Below the pieces are notes generated by a model that saw only the letters and a program-made list of their open reading frames with translations, searched no databases and had not been told where the DNA came from. A program made the translations under genes and the position numbers. DNA of 64,000 nt. Source: Bradyrhizobium sp. Ash2021 (lineage in GTDB: Bacteria; Pseudomonadota; Alphaproteobacteria; Rhizobiales; Xanthobacteraceae). The DNA is taken from NCBI RefSeq assembly GCF_031202265.1, contig NZ_CP100604.1, forward strand, positions 4,942,501 to 5,006,500, in the 5' to 3' direction. Shown in pieces: positions 33,515-42,813 of this stretch; within the stretch, counting starts at the first letter, position 1; every line of letters starts with the position of its first letter.

Positions 33515-34813
33515 ATGGCGACGCCAGTGACGCGCTATGCCAAGAGCGGAGGTGTTCACATCGCTTACCAAGTCTTTGGCGGTGGTTCCATCGATCTGGT
33601 GTTTGCACCAGGCTTCATATCGCACATCGAGAATTACTGGGACCATCCAGAGCTGGCCCGTTGGCTGCTTCGTCTGGGGAGTTTCGCTCGCGTCGTCATA
33701 TTCGACAAACGTGGGACCGGCCTTTCCGATCCAGTTCCTGAAATTCCTTCGTTGGAGCAGCGCATGGATGATGTCCGTGCGGTGATGGATGCAGTTGGAA
33801 TTGAGAGCGCAGCGCAGCTCGGCATATCGGAAGGGGGAGCGCTGATGGCTCTGTTTGCCGCAACCTACCCTGAGCGATGTCAACGGCTAGTGCTTTATGG
33901 CGCCTTTGCTCGTTGGCCGATCACCGCCGATGCGCTAAAGCCCTACTTGAAATACGTCGATCGAGACTGGGGTACCGGCCGTAGTCTACCAATATGGGCG
34001 CCATCGCGTCGGGACGATCCGACCTTGCAGCAATGGTGGGGCCGTTTCGAGCGACTGGGCGCAAGTCCATCAGCCGCCATGGCGGTGTTACAGATGGCTT
34101 CTCAAATCGACATCACCGAGATTCTATCCTCGGTCCACGTGCCAACGCTGATCATCCACTGCACAGAAGACACGCTCATCGATGTGGAATGCGGACGCTT
34201 TCTTGCCCAACACATTCCAGGGGCACGATTGATCGAATTGCCCGGAGAGGATCACCTCTTTTTCGTGCATGAGAAGATTGGTGACTGCATCGAGGAATTC
34301 CTCACCGGATCCATCGCTATCGCAGAAAGCCACCGTGTCCTGGCAACAGTCTTGTTCACAGACATCGTGGGCTCGACCGCGCGGGCAGAGGAGATGGGTG
34401 ATCAGCGCTGGCACAATGTGCTCGACGCCCACCACACGACGGTACGACGTGAACTCGCACGTTACCGGGGCAACGAAATTAGATCTCTTGGGGACGGATT
34501 TCTCGCCACTTTCGACGGTCCGGCACGTGCGGTACGTTGCGCGTGCGCGATTTCCGAGGCTGTTCGCCCGTTCGACATTCAGGTTCGTTGTGGCCTGCAT
34601 ACCGGGGAGGTCGAAACTGCCGGCGATGATGTGCAGGGCATCGCCGTGCACATTGCCTCGCGCGTCTCCGCGCTCGCTGAAGGCGGCGAGATATTGGTGT
34701 CAAGGACCGTCAAGGATCTGGTCGCCGGGTCGGGTCTGCACTTCAAGGAGCGGGGAAAACATTCACTCAAGGGACTCCAAGAGCCGATGGAACTCTACGC
34801 CGCTTCGCATTGA
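33515..34813 (+). CDS. Alpha/beta hydrolase - class III adenylate/guanylate cyclase fusion
   Basis: The 432-residue protein joins an alpha/beta hydrolase domain (about 10-265; FDKRGTGLSD, nucleophile Ser105 in GISEGG, His247 in GEDHLFF) to a class III nucleotide cyclase domain (about 272-430; metal Asp283 in LFTDIVGST, Asp327 in SLGDGFLATF, RCGLHTGEV). The usual V-N-I-A-x-R box reads V-H-I-A-S-R, a variant seen in this subfamily. It should make cAMP or cGMP, perhaps controlled by a ligand of the hydrolase domain. CGGAGGG precedes the ATG. The gene stands alone. Confidence 0.85.
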   Translation: MATPVTRYAKSGGVHIAYQVFGGGSIDLVFAPGFISHIENYWDHPELARWLLRLGSFARVVIFDKRGTGLSDPVPEIPSLEQRMDDVRAVMDAVGIESAAQLGISEGGALMALFAATYPERCQRLVLYGAFARWPITADALKPYLKYVDRDWGTGRSLPIWAPSRRDDPTLQQWWGRFERLGASPSAAMAVLQMASQIDITEILSSVHVPTLIIHCTEDTLIDVECGRFLAQHIPGARLIELPGEDHLFFVHEKIGDCIEEFLTGSIAIAESHRVLATVLFTDIVGSTARAEEMGDQRWHNVLDAHHTTVRRELARYRGNEIRSLGDGFLATFDGPARAVRCACAISEAVRPFDIQVRCGLHTGEVETAGDDVQGIAVHIASRVSALAEGGEILVSRTVKDLVAGSGLHFKERGKHSLKGLQEPMELYAASH

Positions 34814-34835
34814 GCCAGTTTTGCCAATTCTGCTG

Positions 34836-34902
34836 TTGTGCAAGTTTTCGGATGCCGGCTTGACGAGGCTATCGACGCGCTCCGACGACCGGCGTCCGAA
34901 AA
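34836..34902. repeat. REP-like hairpin, degenerate copy
   Basis: The left arm TTGTGCAAGTTTTCGGATG with CCGG (34836-34858) and a shorter right arm CCGGCGTCCGAAAA (34889-34902) correspond to the perfect hairpin at 48557-48632. It begins 23 bases after the cyclase stop. Confidence 0.65.
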
Positions 34903-35028
34903 GCGCCAAGGCACGAAATCGCGGGAAGTGGGGCACCGGCGGTGCCGCGGGCGCTATGGAGATTTAACCGCGGTACGTGATTTGAGTGCCGGGTAATTTT
35001 TCGAAGGGTGTACTGGCCTCGAAGGGAT

Positions 35029-35330
35029 GCACAACTTTGGCGTTATGGCACGAGTGTTGCACAAGTGGGGAAAGCTCCTTTTGCCTCTTATGTGATTTCA
35101 AAGAGTTAGGCGTTGTAAAAAGGTCACGTTCGACAACTTCTGCGCGATCAGCCTTGCGACAGCCATGGAGCATCATAGGGCGAACCAATTTTTGAAGACT
35201 GCAACAAACCTCAATTTTGTCCAACCGAAACTGTTTCAACCTACTCGTCAAGATGATCACTGCTTCTCCGATTGCACGGTGTTCGTCATTCAAATTCTTG
35301 ACGATGCAGATGTGGTCTTCCGCATCTCGG
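35029..35330. repeat. Diverged direct repeat A with CTTYTGCRTTATG-like motifs
   Basis: About 300 bases align with repeat B at 37125-37425, about 70% by eye. Three copies of a CTTYTGCRTTATG-like motif are at 35035, about 35079 and 35137 (the last degenerate). TCATAGGGCGAACC follows in both repeats. The two repeats bracket the genes at 35597-36756. No coding gene is evident in 34814-35596. Confidence 0.65.
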
Positions 35331-35596
35331 ACGCGGAATTTGCGGACGTTCTACGTTTCTACCCGCGGCCACCATGCTCGCAGGCAAGCCGCACCGCCTC
35401 AACGGGCGAACTATCGCGCAGCGATTTAGTGCTTTGACCCATCTCGGACATTGTGCCGCAGGGTCGCTTCAGCGGCCACCGTTGACAAGCGCGCGAAAAG
35501 GGGCGTGGAGTTATCGGACTTGAATAATCGCCGCAATGGGCCTTCTCGCCCGAGAGTCTTCACATCGAGATGTTGTGAGGCCGATGGGAGGTAACC

Positions 35597-36118
35597 ATGA
35601 AGAAGTCCACGCTCGCACTGTTACTGCTGGCCTTCACTGCCGATTTTTTGATTCAACTCCCCGCGCGAGTGTTCGCCGGACCTGCTGAGGATGTGCAGGC
35701 AGCAATGCAGCTTCTCAAGTCGAAGGCTGCGATGCTGGGTCCACCCAGTGTCAACGGGGACGAGGCAGTCGCCGGCAAGAGTCTCCCAGCTTTACATTTT
35801 GGCGCGACCAAGATGAATAACAACTTCGTGCTGGTTGACGATGTCCAGAAGGAAGTGGGGGGGACGGCCACGATCTTTGTTAAGAGCGGCGACGAGTTCG
35901 TCCGCGTGGCAACGAACGTCAAGAAGGATGATGGGTCACGGGCGATAGGCACGATTCTTGACCCAAAGGGGAAAGCCATCGCGGCTATTGCGAAGGGCGA
36001 AAGCTATTTCGGAGAGGCCGACATTCTGGGCAAGCCTTACGTCACTGGCTATGAACCAATCCGCGATGCAAGCAGCAACGTCATCGGCGTCTATTACGTC
36101 GGCTATTTGAAGAACTAG
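35597..36118 (+). CDS. Periplasmic single-Cache-domain protein
   Basis: The 173-residue protein has a signal peptide (MKKSTLALLLLAFTADFLIQ, cleavage near VFAGPAE) and one Cache-type sensor domain. Family landmarks are FVLVDDVQKEVGGTATIFVK, FVRVATNVKKDDGSRAIGTI, GESYFGEADILGKPYVTGYE, and the ending PIRDASSNVIGVYYVGY. Such domains bind small ligands in chemoreceptors and kinases, but here it has no signalling partner on the same chain. GGGAGG precedes the ATG. A second secreted protein gene follows within 71 bases. Confidence 0.8.
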   Translation: MKKSTLALLLLAFTADFLIQLPARVFAGPAEDVQAAMQLLKSKAAMLGPPSVNGDEAVAGKSLPALHFGATKMNNNFVLVDDVQKEVGGTATIFVKSGDEFVRVATNVKKDDGSRAIGTILDPKGKAIAAIAKGESYFGEADILGKPYVTGYEPIRDASSNVIGVYYVGYLKN

Positions 36119-36189
36119 TTAGAGACTTCGTGCTCCGGGTAAACGTGTCGCGGAATTTGCCGCCAGCCGCTCGATCCAAGGAGGAACCA

Positions 36190-36756
36190 ATGAAGCCCAT
36201 AAACCTGAGCATAATCGCGGGACCCACCGCAGCGATGACACTCGTCAAAACAGCGCTTCTCTCCGGGGTAGTCATGACCTTTGCCCCCGGGGTCGTCCTA
36301 GGAGACCCGATCGAAAAGAAGGGGACCACGCCCTACGTGACGCACTTCATTTTTCGGCCGTTGATGAGCATTGACATTGCCGGACTCGGTACGGCCACCA
36401 CGCTGGAGGCAGTCGGGACGACCCAAAACATGAAGGGAGAGAAGATGCTGGACAAGATGTCAGCACATTGCGCGGCGTTGAACGTTGCGTCCGGCGACAA
36501 GAAATATATTGACGGCGCCTGTGTGTTGGCCGACAGCGACGGGGACAAGATTTTCTCGACCTTCGATACTCGAGACCTCGATAAGTCGCAGCCGAAAATG
36601 GATTGTGGGACCCATATCATCACCGGCGGCACCGGGAAGTACAAGGGGATCACTGGGAGTGAGCCATTTGCTTGTATAACAATGCCTGCACTGGCTGGTC
36701 CGGGCGGCTATTTCGCGATGGACATCCCGCATAACACGACGTGGGAAATCAAATAA
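36190..36756 (+). CDS. Secreted hypothetical protein following the Cache gene
   Basis: The 188-residue protein starts at ATG 36190 after AAGGAGGA. A hydrophobic leader (LIIAGPTAAMTLVKTALLSG-like, ending near VVLGDP) suggests export. The mature part has THIITGGTGKYKGITGSEPF and GDKKYIDGACVLADSDGDKI, a beta-rich pattern like the allene-oxide-cyclase/dirigent-type barrels in which a 'G-x-G-x-F/Y-x-G-x-x-G' turn is conserved. Two cysteines (about 148 and 163) may form a disulfide. It probably forms a unit with the Cache protein. Confidence 0.6.
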   Translation: MKPINLSIIAGPTAAMTLVKTALLSGVVMTFAPGVVLGDPIEKKGTTPYVTHFIFRPLMSIDIAGLGTATTLEAVGTTQNMKGEKMLDKMSAHCAALNVASGDKKYIDGACVLADSDGDKIFSTFDTRDLDKSQPKMDCGTHIITGGTGKYKGITGSEPFACITMPALAGPGGYFAMDIPHNTTWEIK

Positions 36757-37124
36757 CAGGAACCTCGATGGTCTTATCGCACGCCCGGCTGCCGGCGCCC
36801 GGCCCCAACAACGTTGAATGAGAGCCAAGCCCAACATCCGGGTTATCTTCTTCTGCTGATTTTCATCCGTAGAGCGCAGACTTGCACAGAGCTTGAGAGA
36901 CATCCTCAGCGTTGTCGATATCGATTTCCCTGCAAACCGCAGGGGGCATCGATGTCCGTTGTTGTGAAGGGTTTCGGATGACGGCCGATCGGGACGATGC
37001 GGCGTGCACCGGGGCCGTCGTCCGAAAGCCTCCAATGAAGGAAACCGCGCTGGGGGAACGTGTGGCGGTGCCGCGGGCTTTGACCTATCGGAGCTTGACG
37101 CTTGCTGCTGCCGTCATCTGCGAG

Positions 37125-37425
37125 CACAACTTTTGCGTTATGGCATGAAGGTTGCTAATGGTGGAAAACAGCTTTTGCATTATGTGTAATTTCAAAGGGT
37201 TACGTGTGGCAAAAATAGCCCATATTTCAACTTCTGCGTTATGTGCCTGATTGCAAGCTCTGTACCGCATAGGGCGAACCGACATTTCCAAGTTATTGAC
37301 GCCATCCGGCGAAAATCGTTTTCGCTTTCGTGTTTATACATCACCGGCGGTCATTGCTGCATCTCCGATCGCACCGGTTCGCTTCTTTAAAACCGATCGT
37401 TCATGATGCAAATGTCGGCTCGCAA
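37125..37425. repeat. Diverged direct repeat B with three CTTYTGCRTTATG motifs
   Basis: CTTTTGCGTTATG (37130), CTTTTGCATTATG (37172) and CTTCTGCGTTATG (37231) lie 42 and 59 bases apart, followed by GCATAGGGCGAACC and TCATTGCTGCATCTCCGATC. It matches repeat A at 35029-35330 in order and spacing. The stretch 36757-37712 has no gene I can support. Confidence 0.7.
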
Positions 37426-37712
37426 CGCCTTCGGCGTGCGCTATGTCTTTGATGGTAGATCCCACGATAGACTTGCTCAACGTTCGTCAGGCTCGCGGAT
37501 GCTCCTTGGTCCGTCGCCTCCAAGTAACATAAGACGCTTTATCGCTCCATCCGTTGTTGGCACCCCCGCGCCCCACGCCGCAGTGCCCTACCGCGCGAGC
37601 GGTTGCGTTCTTTGACCCTAACCGGAAGTCGAGTGACCGCATTTTGCCATGCCACATAACGCTTTTCCCCCAACTATATGTTAGGGTGCGGTCCCTGCGG
37701 AGGATGAAATCG

Positions 37713-38708
37713 ATGAGGCGGCGTAACTTCATCGCGGGCGTGTTGGCGGTCGCCGCAAGCAAGCGTGCGGGCGCGCAAACTGGTAAAGGCAGGCGGCTGG
37801 CGATCTTCAGCCCGTCCGAGCCTGAAGCGCTAATGAACGAGAACAGCGAGAACCGCTACTATCGCGCGCTGTTCGCCGAACTGAAGCAGCTCGGTTATGC
37901 CGAACGCGAAAACCTCAACGTTGATCGGTGGGGCCGGGAGAAGAGCGGTGCAGGCCCCGCCACGCTTGCAATGGAAGTGGTCCGCAGCGCGCCAGACGCC
38001 GTTTATATTATCGGACCCGGCGCGCTGTTATTCAAGCAGATCACAACGACGCTGCCGATTGTGGCCCTCACCGGCGATCCGGTTGCGCAAGGTCTGGCCC
38101 AGAGCCTCGGCCGGCCCGGCGGGAATATCACCGGCGTCAGCGTCGACACCGGGCCAACTATTCATGGCAAGCGGATCGGGCTATTGCGCGAAGTGCTTCC
38201 CCGCCTTTCCCGGTTGGCCTGGCTCATCTCGAAACCACAATGGGAAGGTCAACAGGGAGCCGCGACCCGGACGTTCTGCGAGAGCGAAGGCATCTCGCTG
38301 ATCCCTTTGGTGGCTCAGGCGCCCGGCAACGAGGTCATCTACCGTGAGGCCATCGCGCAGGTTGCGAGCGAACGTGCCAATGCGATCATGGTTGCCGATA
38401 ATCCGGACACCATGACGAACCGCGCATTGATCGTGAACCTGGTCCGGGACGCCAACGTGCCGGCAATCTATGCCTTGCCTGAATTCGTGGCCGCCGGCGG
38501 CTTAATGGCCTATTCCTTCGACTTGGTCGAACTCAACAAACGCGCGGCCGACAACATCGCGGCAATCCTTCGCGGCGGCAACCCCGCTGAAATACCGTTC
38601 TACCAGGCTTCAAAGTTCGAGCTTTCGATCAATTTGAGAACAGCGAAGGCGCAAAAGATCGAGGTGCCCCCGACCTTGCTCGCGAGCGCCGACGAGGTGA
38701 TCGAATAG
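37713..38708 (+). CDS. ABC transporter substrate-binding protein (ABC_sub_bind type)
   Basis: The 331-residue protein begins MRRRNFIAGVLAVAASKRAG, a twin-arginine-like signal, and has the family blocks FAELKQLGYAERENL, SLGRPGGNITGVSVDTG, ARDVNVP-like NLVRDANVPAIYALPEF, GGLMAYSFDLVELNKRAADN and the end KIEVPPTLLASADEVIE. ATG 37713 was chosen over 37704 and the longer frame because GGAGG lies nine bases upstream. Such proteins bind amino-acid-like ligands; there are no permease genes nearby. Confidence 0.85.
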   Translation: MRRRNFIAGVLAVAASKRAGAQTGKGRRLAIFSPSEPEALMNENSENRYYRALFAELKQLGYAERENLNVDRWGREKSGAGPATLAMEVVRSAPDAVYIIGPGALLFKQITTTLPIVALTGDPVAQGLAQSLGRPGGNITGVSVDTGPTIHGKRIGLLREVLPRLSRLAWLISKPQWEGQQGAATRTFCESEGISLIPLVAQAPGNEVIYREAIAQVASERANAIMVADNPDTMTNRALIVNLVRDANVPAIYALPEFVAAGGLMAYSFDLVELNKRAADNIAAILRGGNPAEIPFYQASKFELSINLRTAKAQKIEVPPTLLASADEVIE

Positions 38709-38739
38709 GCGAGCCAATGCCGAGCACGCGGGCTAAGGT

Positions 38740-38830
38740 CCGTTCTCGGAGGCAAAGCGGAAGTGGCACGAGGCAATGGCGACTTCCGTTTTTGACCCCA
38801 AACCGGACGTCGATGCCTCGCGAGACCCGC
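38740..38830. repeat. GCGGAAGT-type intergenic repeat
   Basis: GGCAAAGCGGAAGTGGCACG and GGCGACTTCCGTTTTTGACC form a partially paired block. Similar blocks occur near 3350-3410, 40937-41015, 44400-44475 and 58130-58220, always between genes. Confidence 0.45.
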
Positions 38831-38874
38831 GCTGTATCTGGGTTACTAAAAATGCGGACATCGACAGCCAAAGG

Positions 38875-39696
38875 TTAAGCTATCTCATCCGTGGCTAGAG
38901 GTTGCCGCGAGGCTTTTTCTTGTGCGATAGTTCCTTCCAGCCGCGAGATGTTCTCCAGCAAGCGTTGGCTGGTCAGCACGAGAAAGTAATAACCGAATTG
39001 CGGATTTTGAAAGTAGATTTCGAGCAGCCTCTCATAGGTTATAGTCATCACTTGTCCGTCTTCGATGCATTCGACGGTCGCGGTTCGCCGTTTATTGGGA
39101 GTAAGGAAACCAAGTTCGCCCATCAGACGTCCCGGCGGAAGTTCGACGTCGATTTCCCTGACCAAAAACTTTCCTGTGACCGTCAAGAACATCTCGGTGG
39201 CCGCATCATCCTTCTTGAACAATTTATCGCCCCGGCGATATTTGCGCTCGATCATGAACGGTTTTAGCCATTCCAATGAGGTATCGCCCTCTGTCGCGAT
39301 GCGTGCCCTCTTGATCAGATTGAGCATTTGGCGGAGGCGAATTGCATTGATCGGCAGGAACAACAGGTACAGGATAAAAGTCCCGACGTTTCCGGAGAGC
39401 GCGCCAAAGACGACGAAGAATGTACAGCCGGCCATGTTCGCGACGCGCAGTGGCACCATTGTATGCATCAGCAAGGTTGCTACAAGAAAGATGGCGCCAA
39501 TCAGAGCGAACATGTTGGCAAGCGTGATGTTGGCCAGCACAATCTCTAGCAACCGGTTGAATAGTGCGTCGTAGGTGATGTTGTTAGGATCGAGACCCAT
39601 CTGAATCAGAATCTTTGCGATCCTGAGATTGTCCGCAGCCGTATCAAGAATGCGGTTTAGTATGGTCGAAAAATCTGCGCTGCTGATCGAGTTCAT
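38875..39696 (-). CDS. Cyclic-nucleotide-binding membrane protein
   Basis: The 273-residue protein has hydrophobic segments (ANMFALIGAIFLVATLLMH, ANMAGCTFFVVFGALSGNVG and an LLFLPINAI segment, about 55-130) and then a cNMP-binding domain: KYRRGDKLFKKDDAATEMFL (about 165-185), PPGRLMGELGFLTPNKRRTA (about 202-222) and IEDGQVMTITY. The phosphate-binding cassette here is MGELGFLTPNKRRTAT, close to the canonical G-E-x-x-x-x-x-x-x-R-x-A. It is probably a membrane sensor of cAMP. GGGGAG precedes ATG 39696. A nearby cyclase gene (33515) could supply the ligand. Confidence 0.8.
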   Translation of the reverse strand: MNSISSADFSTILNRILDTAADNLRIAKILIQMGLDPNNITYDALFNRLLEIVLANITLANMFALIGAIFLVATLLMHTMVPLRVANMAGCTFFVVFGALSGNVGTFILYLLFLPINAIRLRQMLNLIKRARIATEGDTSLEWLKPFMIERKYRRGDKLFKKDDAATEMFLTVTGKFLVREIDVELPPGRLMGELGFLTPNKRRTATVECIEDGQVMTITYERLLEIYFQNPQFGYYFLVLTSQRLLENISRLEGTIAQEKASRQPLATDEIA

Positions 39697-39905
39697 CACA
39701 TACTCCCCGCGCAAAGCCGTTGGTATTCGTCGGATACTAATCGAGGAAAAACCAGTATTTGGTAAGATTGATGGGGCAATCGTCAAATTTCCTCATGGTG
39801 CTTTCGGCAATTTGCCCGCTCTCTGGCTTACTCTCGTGTCGGCCCTGAACCTCTTGAGCCTTGGCGCCTAATCTCGAAGGTTACCCCCGATGTCCGCTGT
39901 TGGCA

Positions 39906-40124
39906 GATAGTGTTGCAAAACTCTTCTTGCAGCAACGAGCACAAATTTTCCGGGCCGCTGGTGCGGCGATCAGACAATTATGTGAGGGACCACATGATCG
40001 AGCGACGAACTCATGGGCGAGGTCTGTAACGAATCTGAGGTCACTTTGGCCTGCGATTGGCTCTTGTTTCGTCTTTTGGCGGGAAATTATCCGCCCGGCA
40101 TTTTAGGAGTTTTGCAACACTATC
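39906..40124. mobile_element. 219-base MITE-like element with 18-base perfect terminal inverted repeats
   Basis: GATAGTGTTGCAAAACTC (39906-39923) is the exact complement of GAGTTTTGCAACACTATC (40107-40124). No coding frame lies between. Size and perfect ends suggest a non-autonomous relative of an insertion sequence; the parent element is not in the window. Confidence 0.7.
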
Positions 40125-40191
40125 GGCACGAAACGGACCTGCCAAATGCGTCAGGCGATGTCTGCTCCTGTGGGATTGGCCGACATCCCGG

Positions 40192-40522
40192 TTACTGAGA
40201 TTTAGTTCCGAGATTGGTCGCGACATCGACGCCATTTTCGACGGTGATCGCGTGTACCGGACCGCCGCTCGCGCTGAGAAGGTCAGTCAGATCTGTAATC
40301 AGGGCTCCGCGCTCGGGGGTGAGCCCTCGTAGTCTTACGGACTTCATCAACCTTGGCGATAACATCCGAATCGTGCAGATTGTCGTTGCGCTCCGGTTTT
40401 GGAGCGGTTTCCTCCCTAGACTTCGCCCGCCCAAGTCGGCGGGTGCTCTTTTCAAAGAACTTGTTTTTTGAGGCGAGGCGGAAGAAGTCGTCAGCATGGA
40501 TTTCGTGCGCGAGGAAGATCAT
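40192..40522 (-). pseudogene. Possible frameshifted hypothetical gene
   Basis: One frame gives MIFLAHEIHADDFFRLASKN through DSDVIAKVDEVRK. After a one-base shift near 40335 another gives RGLTPERGALITDLTDLLSA and ends ENGVDVATNLGTKSQ. The joined product of about 105 residues looks protein-like, but I recognise no family. Confidence 0.4.
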
Positions 40523-40739
40523 CGCCTATCCGCTCCGGTATATGCAAATCAAAGGGAGCGACCAAGGACTCTTGCACGACCGCCCTCGGGAAGGATCGTC
40601 TGATGGAACACGGTGCGATCGGTAGTAATGTTCTGCCGATCATCCATCAATCCACAGCGCGCGCCAAGACGCTGCAGGTCAGCGCCGATGCGATTAATGA
40701 TCGAGGCGCCGCGACGGGGCGCGGCGGATCTTGGACGCC

Positions 40740-40935
40740 GTCGAACGCGACGAACATCATCACGCGATCGGAGGGCTGACGCTCTCGCGCTCGACGCGCC
40801 GGCCGGCGCGATCACGAGGCCCCCCAGCGGGGGGTGGGTGAGGGGCCAGAATTCGAGTTGGGGGAGAACTAAAAGGCCCCCACCAAATGCGGACAATTTT
40901 GATGATCAAACACCAACGCCACATTCACGACGGAT
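40740..40935. repeat. Intergenic repeat unit, copy 4
   Basis: AACATCATCACGCGATCGG and GAGGGCTGA, GGGTGAGGGGCCAGAATTC, AAAAGGCCCCCACC and AAACACCAACGCCACATTCA align with copies 1-3, and most fully with 5490-5660. The rest of 39787-41099 has no clear gene. Confidence 0.55.
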
Positions 40936-41099
40936 GTTCGCTTTGCTGGGGTAGAAGGGACATGCTTTGGGCCACCGGGGACTTCCGAAGATGACCCCGA
41001 AGCGGAAGTCAGATTTGTCAATCGATATCCTTGTCCGTCAGCAGCACCTCAGCTGCGCCCGCAAAGCCCTGCCCGTTCCGCCGGCGCAGCCGTTGGACA

Positions 41100-42608
41100 C
41101 TAGGCAGCGCGAACGTAGCCGTAGCGCAGGTTCGATGGTTCCTTGGCCGCCAACGCATACTCGTTCTTGAGCGCCGCGAGGCGGTCCTCGGAAAAGACCG
41201 GCATCTTGGTGTTGTCAGCCGCCTTCACCTTGATCTTGTAGAACCTGATTGCGTTGCCGGCGAAGATCAGCTGCTTGGTGGCGCTGTTGGCATCGCCGAG
41301 CGGCGCAAATGCGTACTTCTTCTGCATCTCCTCTGGGATTTCGAGCCGGCGCAGCGCCTCGATCTGCCACTGCGGTGAGCCGTACCAGACCGAGTCCGTG
41401 CCCCACATGACGTGGTCGACCCCCATGCCCTTGATCAGAGTGCCGACCAGCGCGGCGCAGAATTTTGGATGCGCCACCGCCGAGTTGGCAAAGGACGTGC
41501 CTAGCTCGGCATAGACATTGGTGACGCCGAACTTCTGCGGGATTTCCGCGAGATCCGTGGCCCACTGGATGCGGCCGGTCTCCTCGAAGTCTGCCCACGC
41601 CTTGTCCGGCAGCTCGAGGAACGGTCGCAGCGCAGAGTGATAGATCACGAAGTTCATCTGCGGCCAATCCTTCGCGGCCTTTCCGATGTCCCACGCGGTT
41701 GCGTATTCCCACACCCCGGCGAACGACTTCTCGTAGTCAGGCGGCAGCAGCCCCTTGTGAATGCACAGCGTGTTGATGCCGGCCTTCACCGCCTTCTCGT
41801 AGAACGGATACATTACCTGATCGTCATCGAGCCGCCACGGGAACTTCGAGGGCGCCAGCGGGTCGCCGATCGTGTAGGACTTCCAGGAGTCCGGCTTGTA
41901 CACCTCGATCGCCTTGTCGACCTCCTCCATCCAGCCGGGCTGCTTGGGGGTGAGCACGCTGTGCGCCAGCAGGCGGCGCGAGCCGGCGAAGTCGTTGATC
42001 AGCTCGCGCGCCTTGACGATCTGCTCGTTGGACAGGAGCCACCAACTCGGGTCGTCGAACGGCGCGCCGCTCAAGAGCGCCATGTTGGTGTCGCTGTCGT
42101 AGTAGACCTCTTTCACATAGTTCTGGAACTTGTAGCGGGCAAGCGAGGAGACACCTTCCTCCTTCATCTTCGGGTTCCAGTGCTGGCTCGCAAAGTCCGC
42201 CAGCCCGAGGAGCTCCTTGTGGTCGAAGTCGTCGCGCACGAAATGGGTCTGCACGTCGAAGATGAACTGGTCGGCGAGGCTCTGCGCCCGGGCCCGCATC
42301 AGTTCGGGTTCGCGGGCCTCGGCAGGTGCAACCTGGAAAACGTTGCCGTAGATGTCGTTCATGGCAAGGAATGCCGCCGCCATGCCGCAGCTCGTGTGCA
42401 GGAACTGCCGGCGGCTCAGGCCGAGGTGCTTGCCGTTCAAGTCGGCGAGCTCGTTGATCCGCACCTCGACCTTCTTCTGGGTGGCGCTCTGGGGAAGCGG
42501 GAGATACTCGCCGTTGGACACGATCTGGGTCGGAATCGGCGTTGCCGCCGATGCCGTCTCGGCGCCAGCGACGAGGCGCTGTTCTCGTTCACTAAGCCAG
42601 GTGCTCAT
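41100..42608 (-). CDS. Tat-exported amidohydrolase (amidohydro_2 family)
   Basis: The 502-residue protein has an internal twin-arginine signal (LGLSRRQFLHTSCGMAAAFL, residues 62-81) and an amidohydrolase-2-type barrel. Likely metal-site segments are FDVQTHF (Asp118, His122), NTLCIHKGLLPPDYE, NFVIYHSALRPF and VMWGTDSVWYGSPQW. These resemble the D-x-x-x-H, H and GTD motifs of periplasmic members often found with ABC transporters. The substrate is unknown. GGGAGGAGAACG precedes the ATG. IS256 copy 3 lies 205 bases upstream and could alter expression. Confidence 0.85.
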   Translation of the reverse strand: MSTWLSEREQRLVAGAETASAATPIPTQIVSNGEYLPLPQSATQKKVEVRINELADLNGKHLGLSRRQFLHTSCGMAAAFLAMNDIYGNVFQVAPAEAREPELMRARAQSLADQFIFDVQTHFVRDDFDHKELLGLADFASQHWNPKMKEEGVSSLARYKFQNYVKEVYYDSDTNMALLSGAPFDDPSWWLLSNEQIVKARELINDFAGSRRLLAHSVLTPKQPGWMEEVDKAIEVYKPDSWKSYTIGDPLAPSKFPWRLDDDQVMYPFYEKAVKAGINTLCIHKGLLPPDYEKSFAGVWEYATAWDIGKAAKDWPQMNFVIYHSALRPFLELPDKAWADFEETGRIQWATDLAEIPQKFGVTNVYAELGTSFANSAVAHPKFCAALVGTLIKGMGVDHVMWGTDSVWYGSPQWQIEALRRLEIPEEMQKKYAFAPLGDANSATKQLIFAGNAIRFYKIKVKAADNTKMPVFSEDRLAALKNEYALAAKEPSNLRYGYVRAA

Positions 42609-42813
42609 CGTTCTCCTCCCTTGTTCGTGTTCGACCGGTGCTGGTCGTTGCGCGCATCAGGCTGCGCGCGTTTGGCCCACCCCTCATCAGTTAGGTGGAC
42701 CGACTCGGCATACCCTCCCGTCTTCAGCTCCCCATGAAGCCCTTCACACTCGCCTTACTTCCAGGCGCGAGCGTCTTCTCTATCGCTTCACCATGCGAGA
42801 GCGCAGGCCTGCC

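Noticed and set aside
36460..37035. 191-codon minus-strand frame
   Set aside because: It overlaps the secreted protein gene at 36190 and intergenic sequence, with no motif.
40549..40954. Overlapping frames around the fourth GGGGCC repeat
   Set aside because: They share sequence with the intergenic repeat at 5490-5660 and have no ribosome site, so I treat them as repeat sequence.
41637..42737. 366-codon plus-strand frame
   Set aside because: It is antisense to the Tat amidohydrolase, which has a signal, metal motifs and a strong ribosome site.
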